Shown here one piece after another: positions 32,219-41,000 of a stretch of 64,000 bases of DNA; the stretch's first letter is position 1, and each line of letters opens with the position of its first letter. A program made the translations under genes and the position numbers. Source of the DNA: DASUWK01 sp036378435 (GTDB lineage Bacteria > Chloroflexota > Dormibacteria > Dormibacterales > Dormibacteraceae); assembly GCA_036378435.1 (NCBI GenBank), contig DASUWK010000007.1:1-64000 (forward strand), given 5' to 3'. The notes below the pieces were generated by a model. That model made no database searches. It was not told the DNA's origin and saw nothing but the letters and a program-made list of their open reading frames with translations.

Positions 32219-33596
32219 ATCCGCGCCGGTGGTAACCGTCACCGCCGGCGCAGTCCGAGGTAAGGTCGAGAACGGGATCGCCAGCTTCCTGGGCATCCCG
32301 TATGCGGCTCCGCCCTTCGGTAAGGACCGGTTCCGAAAGCCACGCCCGCATGAACCCTGGGCGGGTGAGCTCGACTGCACCGCGTACGGGCCGACACCTC
32401 CGCAGGCGCCCTACAGCGGCGGCCTGGAGAAGGTGCTGCCGTCGGTGATCATCGAGGGCGAGGAGATCCTCAACCTCAACGTCTGGACGCCGGCCGGCGC
32501 GATCGGCGGCGACGAGCTGCTGCCGGTCATGGTCTGGGTCTACGGCGGCGCCCTGACTCGAGGCTCCAACGCGATCTCGCTCTATGACGGCGCGACGTTT
32601 GCGCGCGACGGCGTCGTGCTCGTGGCCATCAACTACCGCGTCGGCCTCGAGGGCTTCGCCTCCTTCCCAGACACGCCCGGCCAGAACGGCCTCGCCGACG
32701 CGGTCGCGGCGCTGGAGTGGGTGCACGCGGAGATCGCCAAGTTCGGCGGCGACCCGGCGCGCGTGACCGTGTTCGGCCAGTCGGCCGGGGGCGGCATCGT
32801 CGGCGCGCTGCTCGGCCTGCCGCAAGCCCGCGGCCTGTTCGCGGGGGCGATCGTGATGAGCGCGCCGATCGGACCGCGCGGCAAGCCGCCGCGCCGCGAG
32901 GTGACGGCGCTGGTCGCCGGCAGCCTGGGCATTCCAAAGACGCGGGAGGCGTTCGCGGAGGTGCCGCCGGCCGTGCTCGTGGATGAGCTCTCCAAGCTCA
33001 CTGGGGGCGGCGCGCTGATCGGCGGCCGGGCGAGCTTCGCGCCCGATCCCACGCTCGGGGATCCGTGGCGCGAGATCGAGGCCGGGGCGAACGCGGACGT
33101 GCCGGTGATCGTCGGCGGCACCGCCGAGGAGTTCGGCCTCTATCTGGGCCCGACCGGCCTGCGGAGCAGGATCAAGTGGTACCACCTGCTGCTGGCGCTG
33201 GTGATGTTCCGGCCCGGGCCGCGGCGCCTGCGCAAGCTGCGCTCGAAGACGCCTGAGGCTGGAGTCGCTGACCTCTTCGGCGCCGTGGCGTCCGACGGGC
33301 TGATCTCGCGCGCGGCACACCGGCTCGCGAAGCTGCGCGCGCGGCGCGGCGGCCGGACGTACGTGTACGAGTTCGGCTGGCGCTCGACGGTTCTCGGTCT
33401 GGGCGCGGCCCACGGGCTCGATATCCCCTTCGTCTTCGACGCCCTGGCGCTGCCCGACGCGAGCATGCTGGCCGGCGATGGCGCCCCGCAGCGCCTGGCC
33501 GACGAGATGCACGGCGCATGGGTCAGGTTCGCCAAGAGCGCCGATCCGGGCTGGCCCGCGTGGGAGGGCGACGGCTCGGCCAAGGTCTTCGCCTAG
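32196..33596 (+). CDS. Type B carboxylesterase
   Basis: The product has 466 residues. The nucleophile motif GQSAGG has Ser196, a glutamate follows in GGTAEEFG, and the histidine sits in the family segment AAHGLDIPFVF. The N-terminal FLGIPYAAPP segment is also typical. The usual oxyanion HGGG reads VYGGAL here, a mild deviation. No signal peptide is present. It overlaps the solute-binding protein gene by 23 bases, so the two are translationally linked. Ester removal from an imported acylated compound is a fitting but unproven role. Confidence 0.9.
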   Translation: MNRPAAVESAPVVTVTAGAVRGKVENGIASFLGIPYAAPPFGKDRFRKPRPHEPWAGELDCTAYGPTPPQAPYSGGLEKVLPSVIIEGEEILNLNVWTPAGAIGGDELLPVMVWVYGGALTRGSNAISLYDGATFARDGVVLVAINYRVGLEGFASFPDTPGQNGLADAVAALEWVHAEIAKFGGDPARVTVFGQSAGGGIVGALLGLPQARGLFAGAIVMSAPIGPRGKPPRREVTALVAGSLGIPKTREAFAEVPPAVLVDELSKLTGGGALIGGRASFAPDPTLGDPWREIEAGANADVPVIVGGTAEEFGLYLGPTGLRSRIKWYHLLLALVMFRPGPRRLRKLRSKTPEAGVADLFGAVASDGLISRAAHRLAKLRARRGGRTYVYEFGWRSTVLGLGAAHGLDIPFVFDALALPDASMLAGDGAPQRLADEMHGAWVRFAKSADPGWPAWEGDGSAKVFA

Positions 33597-33603
33597 GCCA
33601 CCT

Positions 33604-33625
33604 CCCTCCCCGCTTGCGGGGAGGG
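33604..33625. terminator. GC hairpin between convergent genes
   Basis: CCCTCCCCGC at 33604-33613 and GCGGGGAGGG at 33616-33625 are perfect complements around a TT loop. The hairpin lies between the carboxylesterase stop and the convergent hydrolase stop and could end both transcripts. No T-run follows. The arms match the coding-region hairpin at 10496-10516, so it may be a dispersed repeat used as a terminator. Confidence 0.5.
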
Positions 33626-33640
33626 CCGGGGAGGGGCTGC

Positions 33641-34387
33641 CTAGGCCCTCGACCAGAGGGCTTTGAGCGCCGCGACGTGCTCCGGGCTGTAGATCTGCTC
33701 GGGAGGCACGAAGTGGTGAACGCCCGCGAAGCGCCGGATGTGGATGTCCGGGAAGAGCCGCGCGAGGATTCCGGCCCTCAGCTCCTCGTGGACCCCGGTC
33801 TGGTCGCCGTAGCCGAGGAAGACCGGAAACTTGCAGCGGCGGAAAGATTCGCGATCAAGGTCGTGGGCTTGAAAAGCGGCCATCATCGTCGCCAGTCCTG
33901 CCGGTCGCGACGACATCCAGGGCGGCGGTGGGCCGGGCGGCGGCGGCGGGGGCTCGACGCCTGGCTTGAGCTGCAGCTGCATGAAACCGCGCATGAACTC
34001 GGCGCCCGTCTTCCCCGCCAGGCCTGCCTCGAGCCGGCGCCAAAATTCCGACTCCTCGGCGCTGGGCGGCCCGGGGATGGACGCCGGCTCGAAGAGCGCC
34101 AAGCTGAGCAGCCGCTCGGGATGAGCGCCCGCAAACGCAAGCGAGACGAAGCCGCCTCCGGAGTAGGCGAGCAGGTGAAAGCGCTCGAAGCCCAGCGAGT
34201 CGGCAAACGCGGCCAGAGCGTCGACCTCTTGGGCGACTGAGTAGTCCGGCGGCGGAGCCTCACCCGCATAGACCTCGAGATCTTTCGTGTGCAGCTCGAC
34301 CTCGCCGGCAAGCGCCTGGGAAAGGTGCGCGTAGCGGAGGGCTGCAGGGTTGACCCCACCGGGCAGGGCGAGCACGTGAGTTGTCAT
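33641..34387 (-). CDS. Alpha/beta hydrolase
   Basis: The product has 248 residues. The nucleophile elbow is AYSGGG, and the C-terminal histidine is in FAGVHHFVPPEQIY. A proline-rich loop (a run of Pro/Gly near residue 160) sits in the cap region. The family includes esterases, haloperoxidase-like enzymes and C-C hydrolases, and the substrate cannot be read from the sequence. I chose ATG at 34387. ATG at 34396 is three codons longer. It lies downstream of the HD-GYP/LuxR gene on the same strand. Confidence 0.8.
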   Translation of the reverse strand: MTTHVLALPGGVNPAALRYAHLSQALAGEVELHTKDLEVYAGEAPPPDYSVAQEVDALAAFADSLGFERFHLLAYSGGGFVSLAFAGAHPERLLSLALFEPASIPGPPSAEESEFWRRLEAGLAGKTGAEFMRGFMQLQLKPGVEPPPPPPGPPPPWMSSRPAGLATMMAAFQAHDLDRESFRRCKFPVFLGYGDQTGVHEELRAGILARLFPDIHIRRFAGVHHFVPPEQIYSPEHVAALKALWSRA

Positions 34388-34435
34388 GCCCAACATGATC
34401 CCGGCGGGAGCGGCCGCGCACATCGCGCGTTCGCG

Positions 34436-35959
34436 CTATCTCAGGAGGTCGTTCTCGAGGGCGAAGAGGGTCACGCCCGCACGCGTCTGCACGCCGGCCT
34501 TCTCATAGATGTGACGCACATGGTGGTCGACGGTACTGGCGGAGATCGAAAGCCGCCCGGCGACCTGCTTCTTCGTCTCACCGCGGCAGATCAGCCTGAG
34601 CACCTCCACCTCGCGCTCCGTCAGGTCCGCGGGCCGCTCAGCCCGGGACCGGCCGGCAGCATGGCCGGCGGCGTTGAGGACAGCTGCCACCGCCTGTCCA
34701 TCGAGGCCCCCGGACCGGACGGTCGCCTCGAGCTCTTGTGCGGCCTGATCGGGCGGCAGCGCCTGGCGGTGCGGTCGCGGCTGCGTCATGGCCTGGTAAG
34801 CGTCGGCGGCAGCCAGCAGCCGAGCCTCAGCTGGGATGTCCGCGCGCGAGCAGCCTCGGTGGTAGCCCGAGCCGTCCAAGCGCTCGTGGTGCAAACCGGC
34901 GAGATGCGCCAGGTCGTGCAGCGCTCCCACGCGGCCGAGGATGCGCTCGGAGTAGTAGGGATGCAGCCTCACCCGCTCCCACTCCCCGTCGGTGAGCGGT
35001 CCGGCCTTGTCCCAGACGCCGTTCGGGACCGAGATGCGACCGAGGTCGTGGACCAGGGCGGAGCGGGCGACGGTCGCGCCGCCACCGGCCGCTCGCACCA
35101 GCTCCGCGACTCCGCGGGAGTGCCCCGCCGTGTAGGGGGACTTGAGGTCGACGAAATCCGCGAAGACCTCCAGGACCGGGTCCATGCGGCCCTCCGGAAC
35201 CCAGGGTCGCGGCTCTGGCTCGAGCCGCATCACCTCGTCCCAAGGCGAGGTCGCGTCGGCGGCCTCGATGATCGCGTCTGAGCCGCGGACGAAGGCCTCG
35301 ACCAGGGCGGGGTCGTAAGACAGGCCGGAGCGCCGCTTGATCGCCGCCGACAGCTCTGGAGCGTCCAGCTCGCGGTGCAGGACCTCGACGTCCCTCGCGA
35401 TGAAGACCAGGCGCGACGCGAGGGGGATCCGCTCACCGGCCAGGCCGTTGGGAAAGCCCTGGCCGCCCCACTGCTCGAAGGCCGCGCCGAGAGCCGCCCG
35501 CACCCCGGTGTCCAGGCCCAGCCGCGCCGCCAGGTTCTCGCCGAGCTCGCAGTGCGCGCGCACACCGTCACGGGCGCGCCCGCGCCCGCCGGCCATCATC
35601 CCTGCCATCAGTCGTGCCCGCCTGAGCGGCGGCTGGCCGGCGCCGACCTTCGGCATCACGTGTGTGCCAAATTCACGGTTCGTGCCGCCGAGGACCGGCG
35701 CGATCGCGGCTCGCACCGCGATGTCGTCGCCGCCCACCATCGCGGCCCATTCGTGCGCATCGGCGGTGCAGCCGAGGAAGCGCAGCAGCGCCACGTAATA
35801 GACCTGGGAGCGCTCTTGCTCCGACAGGCCGGCGGCTTCGGCCAGACACAGCGCGATGAGGCAGGTGCGCAGCGCCTGCTCGAGCGGCTGCCCCATGCCC
35901 AGATCGGTGGCGAGAGACAGCGCTCCGATCAGCTCGGCGAGCCGCAATCCCTCAGGCAC
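34436..35959 (-). CDS. Tandem HD-GYP domain protein with LuxR-type helix-turn-helix
   Basis: The product has 507 residues. A degenerate first HD-GYP copy (FEQWGGQGFPNGLAGERIPLASR, about 165-190, shown as two joined segments) is followed by a better second copy (LVHDLGRISVPNGVWDK, then HHERLDGSGYHRG) and a C-terminal LuxR HTH (LTEREVEVLRLICRG, VDHHVRHIYEKAGV). HD-GYP domains hydrolyse cyclic di-GMP. Here HD is kept but GYP reads GYH, so activity is uncertain and the domain may only sense. The start is GTG at 35959. It follows the TetR gene by 38 bases on the same strand. Confidence 0.85.
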   Translation of the reverse strand: MPEGLRLAELIGALSLATDLGMGQPLEQALRTCLIALCLAEAAGLSEQERSQVYYVALLRFLGCTADAHEWAAMVGGDDIAVRAAIAPVLGGTNREFGTHVMPKVGAGQPPLRRARLMAGMMAGGRGRARDGVRAHCELGENLAARLGLDTGVRAALGAAFEQWGGQGFPNGLAGERIPLASRLVFIARDVEVLHRELDAPELSAAIKRRSGLSYDPALVEAFVRGSDAIIEAADATSPWDEVMRLEPEPRPWVPEGRMDPVLEVFADFVDLKSPYTAGHSRGVAELVRAAGGGATVARSALVHDLGRISVPNGVWDKAGPLTDGEWERVRLHPYYSERILGRVGALHDLAHLAGLHHERLDGSGYHRGCSRADIPAEARLLAAADAYQAMTQPRPHRQALPPDQAAQELEATVRSGGLDGQAVAAVLNAAGHAAGRSRAERPADLTEREVEVLRLICRGETKKQVAGRLSISASTVDHHVRHIYEKAGVQTRAGVTLFALENDLLR

Positions 35960-35998
35960 GGCAGCCCAGTCTGACGGTCGCGCCGTGCGGGCTGCCGG

Positions 35999-36700
35999 TC
36001 AGCGCTCGCGGGCGAGCATCGCCTCCAGGCCCAAGACGAGCAGGTCCACCGTGTCGGTCCAGTACTGGTCGGGGTTGCTGAGCCAGACCTCGGGCATCAC
36101 CGCTGAGCTTGCCGTCAGCGTCGGAAACTCGGCGGCCGGCAGCCCCAGCAGCACCAGCTCGAACCGCTTGCGCAGCACCTCCAGCTGGCGGGCGTCGTCC
36201 AGCTGGGCCATCGCTGCCGCGTCCTGGGAGATAAGGAGCAGGTAGCCCGATAGCAGGTTGGAGATCACCCGGATCCACACGATCGCCCGGCGCCGCTCGA
36301 ACCCCGCGTCCAAGAGGATGGCGAGCAGCGTCTCGCTCATCCGCCAGAAGCCGGCCGCGCCCTCGCCGGTATAGGCGATCGACAGCGGCAGAGCCAGCGG
36401 ACGCGCCTCCATCTGCTTCTTGAAGTTGGTGATCGCCAGGCGCACGCGGTCCTGCCAGCTCATCGACGGGCTCATACCGTCGGAGAGGTCGAAACCGGCC
36501 AGGACCTCGTCGGTCATGGCGTTGATCAGGTCCTGCTTGTCGCTCACGTGACGGTAGAGCGCCATCGGCGTCACGCCCAGCTCCAACGCGAGGCGCCGAA
36601 GACTCACGGCTTCGAGCCCTTCGGCGCCACCGACGTCCAGGGCCCGGGCCACGATCGCCGCCCGCGTCAGCCCACGTCGCTTGCTTTCGGTGTTCGCCAT
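35999..36700 (-). CDS. TetR-family regulator with tetracycline-repressor-type C-domain
   Basis: The product has 233 residues. The HTH is LRRLALELGVTPMALYRHV, and the C-terminal domain resembles TetR class C-terminal (TetR_C_1) proteins. I chose ATG at 36700. The 13 upstream codons would cross its own promoter. It diverges from an MFS exporter, and a near-perfect 15-bp palindrome in the 44-base gap is the likely operator. On the minus strand TATACT (36718-36713) is a good -10 for this gene, overlapping the palindrome, so autorepression is likely. Confidence 0.88.
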   Translation of the reverse strand: MANTESKRRGLTRAAIVARALDVGGAEGLEAVSLRRLALELGVTPMALYRHVSDKQDLINAMTDEVLAGFDLSDGMSPSMSWQDRVRLAITNFKKQMEARPLALPLSIAYTGEGAAGFWRMSETLLAILLDAGFERRRAIVWIRVISNLLSGYLLLISQDAAAMAQLDDARQLEVLRKRFELVLLGLPAAEFPTLTASSAVMPEVWLSNPDQYWTDTVDLLVLGLEAMLARER

Positions 36701-36705
36701 CGGAC

Positions 36706-36735
36706 TTGACAAAGTATACGGCGCATACCTAGACT
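36706..36735 (+). promoter_or_regulatory. MFS promoter with TetR operator in the spacer
   Basis: TTGACA at 36706-36711 and TAGACT at 36730-36735 are separated by 18 bases. GTATACGGCGCATAC at 36714-36728 is palindromic except for one base pair and fills the spacer. The -10 ends nine bases before the MFS ATG (36745), so the leader would be about two bases. On the other strand the same palindrome overlaps the tetR -10 (TATACT). Confidence 0.65.
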
Positions 36736-36744
36736 GCAACCGCT

Positions 36745-37998
36745 ATGTCTACACCGTATGCGGACACCGATAACCAGAGCCACGAATCCACGTCGTCTCC
36801 GCTGCTGGCCGTCCTCAGGGCGCCGGCCTACCTCCTGCTTTGGACGGCGCAGTTCGCCGCCCTGCTCGCGGGCTTCTTCAACTATGTCGCGATAGCCTGG
36901 CTCGCCCTTCAGCTCACCGGCTCGAGCCTCGTCGTGGGCTCGCTGCTGGCCGCCGCGGCCATCCCGATGGCCGTGCTGATGCTGGTCGGAGGCGCCATCA
37001 GCGATCGCTTCTCGCCGCGCAGCACGATGCTGGCCGCCGGTCTCGCGCGCGGCGCGGTCATGGCAGTGATAGCGGCGCTGGCGCTGGCGCACTCGGTCCA
37101 GGTATGGAACCTCTACGTCGCCGCCGTGCTGGTGGGTGCGACCACCGCTTTCTTCACCCCTGCCAGCAGCGCGCTGCTGCCGCGGCTGGTGCGAGACGAG
37201 CAGCTGGAGGCCGGAAACGCGCTCTTCAACATCAGCGCCACGGCCGCCACGATCCTGGGGCCGGCGGCGGCCGGCTTGCTGGTGGCCGCCGTCGGGGCGG
37301 GCTCCGCGCTGGCCGGCGACGCCGGCGCGTCCATCGTGTCGGGCCTGCTCCCCGCCTTCCTACCCGCCGCTGCCCGCGAGGCCGGACGCCGGCAGGGTCC
37401 CGGTGCGCTGGCCGCGATCGCCGAGGGGCTGCGGCACGTGTGGGCTGACGCCTCGCTGCGGGCGACCATCCTGGTCCTCGCCGCCCTGAACTTCTTCCTC
37501 ATCGGCGCGATCGAGGTCGGCCTCCCGCTCCTTGCCCGGCAGCGCTTCAGCCAGGGCGCCTTCGCGCTGGGGACGGCTTTCGCCGCCTGGGGCCTCGGCT
37601 CGACCGCCGGGTCGATCGTCGCCGCGACGCGGCCCAAGCCGAAGCACATGGCCGCCGTGCTGGTTGCCGTCGTCGCGGTGCTCGGCGCGGGCATGGCCGG
37701 CGCCTTCCTGGCGCCCGATCTGCCCGTTCTCGTGGCGGTGATGGTCGTGGTCGGGCTCTTCGAGGGAGTCGGAACGACCTACCTGATCAGCTGGATGCAG
37801 CGCCGGACGGAGATGGCGATGCAGGGCCGGGTGATGGCGCTCGGCCGCCTGGCGATGGTCGGCCTCGAGCCGCTCTCGCTGGCGCTCGCCGGCGCGTTGG
37901 CGGCAAGCCACCTGGGCGTTCTCTTCTGGGGTGCGGCGGGAGCGGTCCTGCTGACCGCGGCGCTGGCGGCGGCGAGCCCGGCAGTGCGGCGCATGTAG
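36745..37998 (+). CDS. MFS exporter (EntS/MFS_3-like)
   Basis: The product has 417 residues with about twelve hydrophobic segments and the loop 2-3 motif GGAISDRFSPRSTM. The pattern resembles the EntS/macrolide-efflux branch of MFS (FNYVAIAWLALQLTGSS, TPASSALLPRLV). It is probably a drug or metabolite exporter controlled by the divergent TetR. The ATG at 36745 lies just downstream of its -10 and lacks a ribosome-binding site. It converges with the FtsX-type permease gene, with eight bases between the stops. Confidence 0.88.
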   Translation: MSTPYADTDNQSHESTSSPLLAVLRAPAYLLLWTAQFAALLAGFFNYVAIAWLALQLTGSSLVVGSLLAAAAIPMAVLMLVGGAISDRFSPRSTMLAAGLARGAVMAVIAALALAHSVQVWNLYVAAVLVGATTAFFTPASSALLPRLVRDEQLEAGNALFNISATAATILGPAAAGLLVAAVGAGSALAGDAGASIVSGLLPAFLPAAAREAGRRQGPGALAAIAEGLRHVWADASLRATILVLAALNFFLIGAIEVGLPLLARQRFSQGAFALGTAFAAWGLGSTAGSIVAATRPKPKHMAAVLVAVVAVLGAGMAGAFLAPDLPVLVAVMVVVGLFEGVGTTYLISWMQRRTEMAMQGRVMALGRLAMVGLEPLSLALAGALAASHLGVLFWGAAGAVLLTAALAAASPAVRRM

Positions 37999-38006
37999 CT
38001 GCGCCG

Positions 38007-41000
38007 CTACTCGTAACGCAGCGCCTCGGCCGGGGCCACACGCGAGGCCGAGCGCGCCGGCAGGAACGTGGTCAGCAGCGTCGCCAGGTAAGAGCCCACC
38101 AGGATCAGCAGGATCTCGATCACGGGCACGTGGAAGTCCACCCTGCCGAAGGTCTGGTCGGTCACGAAGAACCTGTACGACTGCCAGACGCCGACCAGCG
38201 CGCCGATGGCGAGGCCCAGGATGGCGATCAAGCTCGATTCCATCAGGAACGAGCGCTGCACCAAGGAGCGTCGATAACCCAGCGCCCTCAGCATGCCAAT
38301 CTGCTGCCAGCGCTCGACCACCGCGCGCGTGCTGATGACCCCGAGCCCGGCGATGCCGACGATCAGGCCCAGCGCGAGGAACCCGGTGATCAGGTTGAGC
38401 AGCGTCAGGATCCCGCTGAGCCCCTGCGCCACCTGGTCCGCGACCACGACCGGCTCCAGCTGGTCCTTCACCAGCACCCGCCCGAGGTCGAGCCGCGCCT
38501 TGTTCACATCGGCGCCAGGACGGGTCATGAAGTAGTAGCCGGTCGGCGTGAGCGTGCGCGCCGCAGACGCGATAGCTGAGGCGGGCGCCGACTGCGATCC
38601 GCTCGCCTCGGCGAACTGTCCGCTCTGCAGCGCCGTGCGGGTGGACATGTAGATGCCGTCCCAGGTCGGGCGAACCAGGAAACCGACGACGGTGACGCGC
38701 CAGGTCTGTGGCTGGCCGCTCGTCCCCTTGAAGCCCGAGTCCAGCTGCACCTGGAAGGGCTGGAACGTGCTGGCCGAGCTGCTGATGCCGCTGATGACGG
38801 CTGGATTGCCGCCCTGGGAATCGAGCAGGGAGGCGTCGAGCACCACGTAGCCCGGGTGGTCGCGGACGGCGTCCCAAGCCGCGCGGTCAGACGAGAACTC
38901 GGCAGCGCGCGGCTTCAGCGCGTACTGCGTGCTGGAGAGGTATCCGTCGTCGACCACGTGGACGGGGTTGAACTCGCCGCCGGCCGGGCTCGCCACCGTG
39001 CCGTCCGCGCGCACCTGGCGCGGCATCGCAGGGATCGTCTGGTTCTCCCAGCCGACCGCGGTGATCTCGCGAGCGGTTGCCGGGTTGCCGCGCACCAGTC
39101 CCGCCACGTCGGTCGGAAACGCGGTGCCGGCGCTCTGCTGGAAGTTCTGGTCCGGCGTTCCGGCCACGATCTGCCAGCCGCCCGAGGCCTGGCCGACCTG
39201 GCCGAAGTTCTGGATCAGGACGTCCTTGAACACGGACATGAACACGACCATGAACGTCACGATCGCGAACATCGCGACCGCCATCCCGGTGCGGAATTTG
39301 GTCGACATCGGGTAGGCCATCGACGTGCGCGTGACGGCCGCGAGGCCGGCGATGCGACCGGTGAAGAACATCACGCCGCGGATCAGCAGGTCGCTGTTGA
39401 ACATCACCAGCCAGATCGCGCCGAGCAGCGCCATCAGGGCCGAGAGGGCGAACACCTCGGGGCCGGCCAGCAGCTTGTCAATTTGCAGGGCCTTGTCGAT
39501 GTGCAGCAGCTTCTCGACGCGGCCGAAGGGACGGCCCCAATAGACCAGCAGCCCGATCGCCGCGGCGGTGAAGCCGATCCGGGCGGCGACCAGGCGGCGC
39601 ACGCCGGCTGCGTTCGCGATCCACCGGATCAGGAGTCCGGTGCCCACGATGACGAGCGACACCCCGCCGGAATAGACGAACTCGGAGTGAGCGCTGAACG
39701 TGGTCAGTGCGAGCAGCGCGCCGAGGACGATGGTCATCGGGCCGCGCTTGAACAGGGCCCACCAGAAGCGGGCGATCGCACCCAGCGTGCCCAAGGTCAA
39801 ACGGCCGAGCGACACCAGAGGGTGACCCTTGAAGAGCTGCCGCAGGCCGAACCAGGCGGTCGAGAAGACGCCCGTGAACATCCTGCCCAGGCCGGCGTCG
39901 CGGCTCTCGTCGACGTCGAGGTCGCGGATGGCGGCGACGATGTTGAGCCGGCTGACCTTGTACGCGGAGAAGGCCACCACGATGAACGTCAGCAGGATGC
40001 CGACGCAGATGGCCATCACGAGGGTCGTCGGCTCGATGTCGTATGTGAGCGTCAGGCCCTGGTAGAAGCCGGTGAACAGGCTGGCGAGGACGGAGATCAT
40101 CAGCCTGCCGACGAGCACGCCGCCCGCGATGCCGATGACGCTGGCGCCGAGCGTGTAGGCCATGCCCTCGAACAGGAACATCTGGGTGAGGTGCCGGCGC
40201 TTGAGACCCACCGCGCGGCTCATCCCCATCTCGGCGCGGCGCTCGGCGGCCAGCATCACGAAGATCAGGAAGATCAGCAGCACGCCGACGGCGATCGAGA
40301 AGAAGCTCACGCCGAGGAGGGCGCCGACCGCGAGCTGGCCGCCCTCCTGGGCGAACACGACCGCGTCGGCCTTGTACGGCGTGAACTGATAGAGGTCCAG
40401 CCGGCCGAGGATCGGCGTCAGGGTCGCCGACTCGCCGGGAGCCACCGACTTCACGACCTTGCTGAGCAGTCCTTGCAGCTCGGGGCTCGAGGCCATCGTC
40501 TTGAACTTGGGCGTCACGGCCGGCTGCTGGGCCGCCTGCAGCAGCTGCGTCATCGTGTCGCGGCCTGGGTCTGACGCGGGCAGCGAATCGGCGAGCGCCA
40601 TGATCTGCGGACCCACGTCCGGCTGCAGCAGCAGACTCCTCAGCTGAGCGGCCGCCGAGCTGTCGACCTGCAGCGACGCCAGCATCTGGTTGAGATTGGT
40701 GCGGGCGTCGTCCACGGCCGCGGGACCGGCCGACTTCGGCACGGTGGCCGAGACCGCGTTGAACATGATCGACTGCACGATGCCCTCGCCCGCCAGCGAC
40801 TTGAACTCGTCCGTCGTCTGCGGCTTGTCGAGCTCCACGAGGAGCCGGCGGCTCCAGTCCAGCCGCGGGTCGAGGAACGACGCGCTGTCGTGGATGTGGC
40901 GGACCTCGGCCTTGATGGCCGGCGTGTTCAAGTAGGCGCGAAGGTCGTCGGCCGCCTGCGCGTCGGTGAACAGCGCGCGCATGCGGCGCGTGATCTCCTG

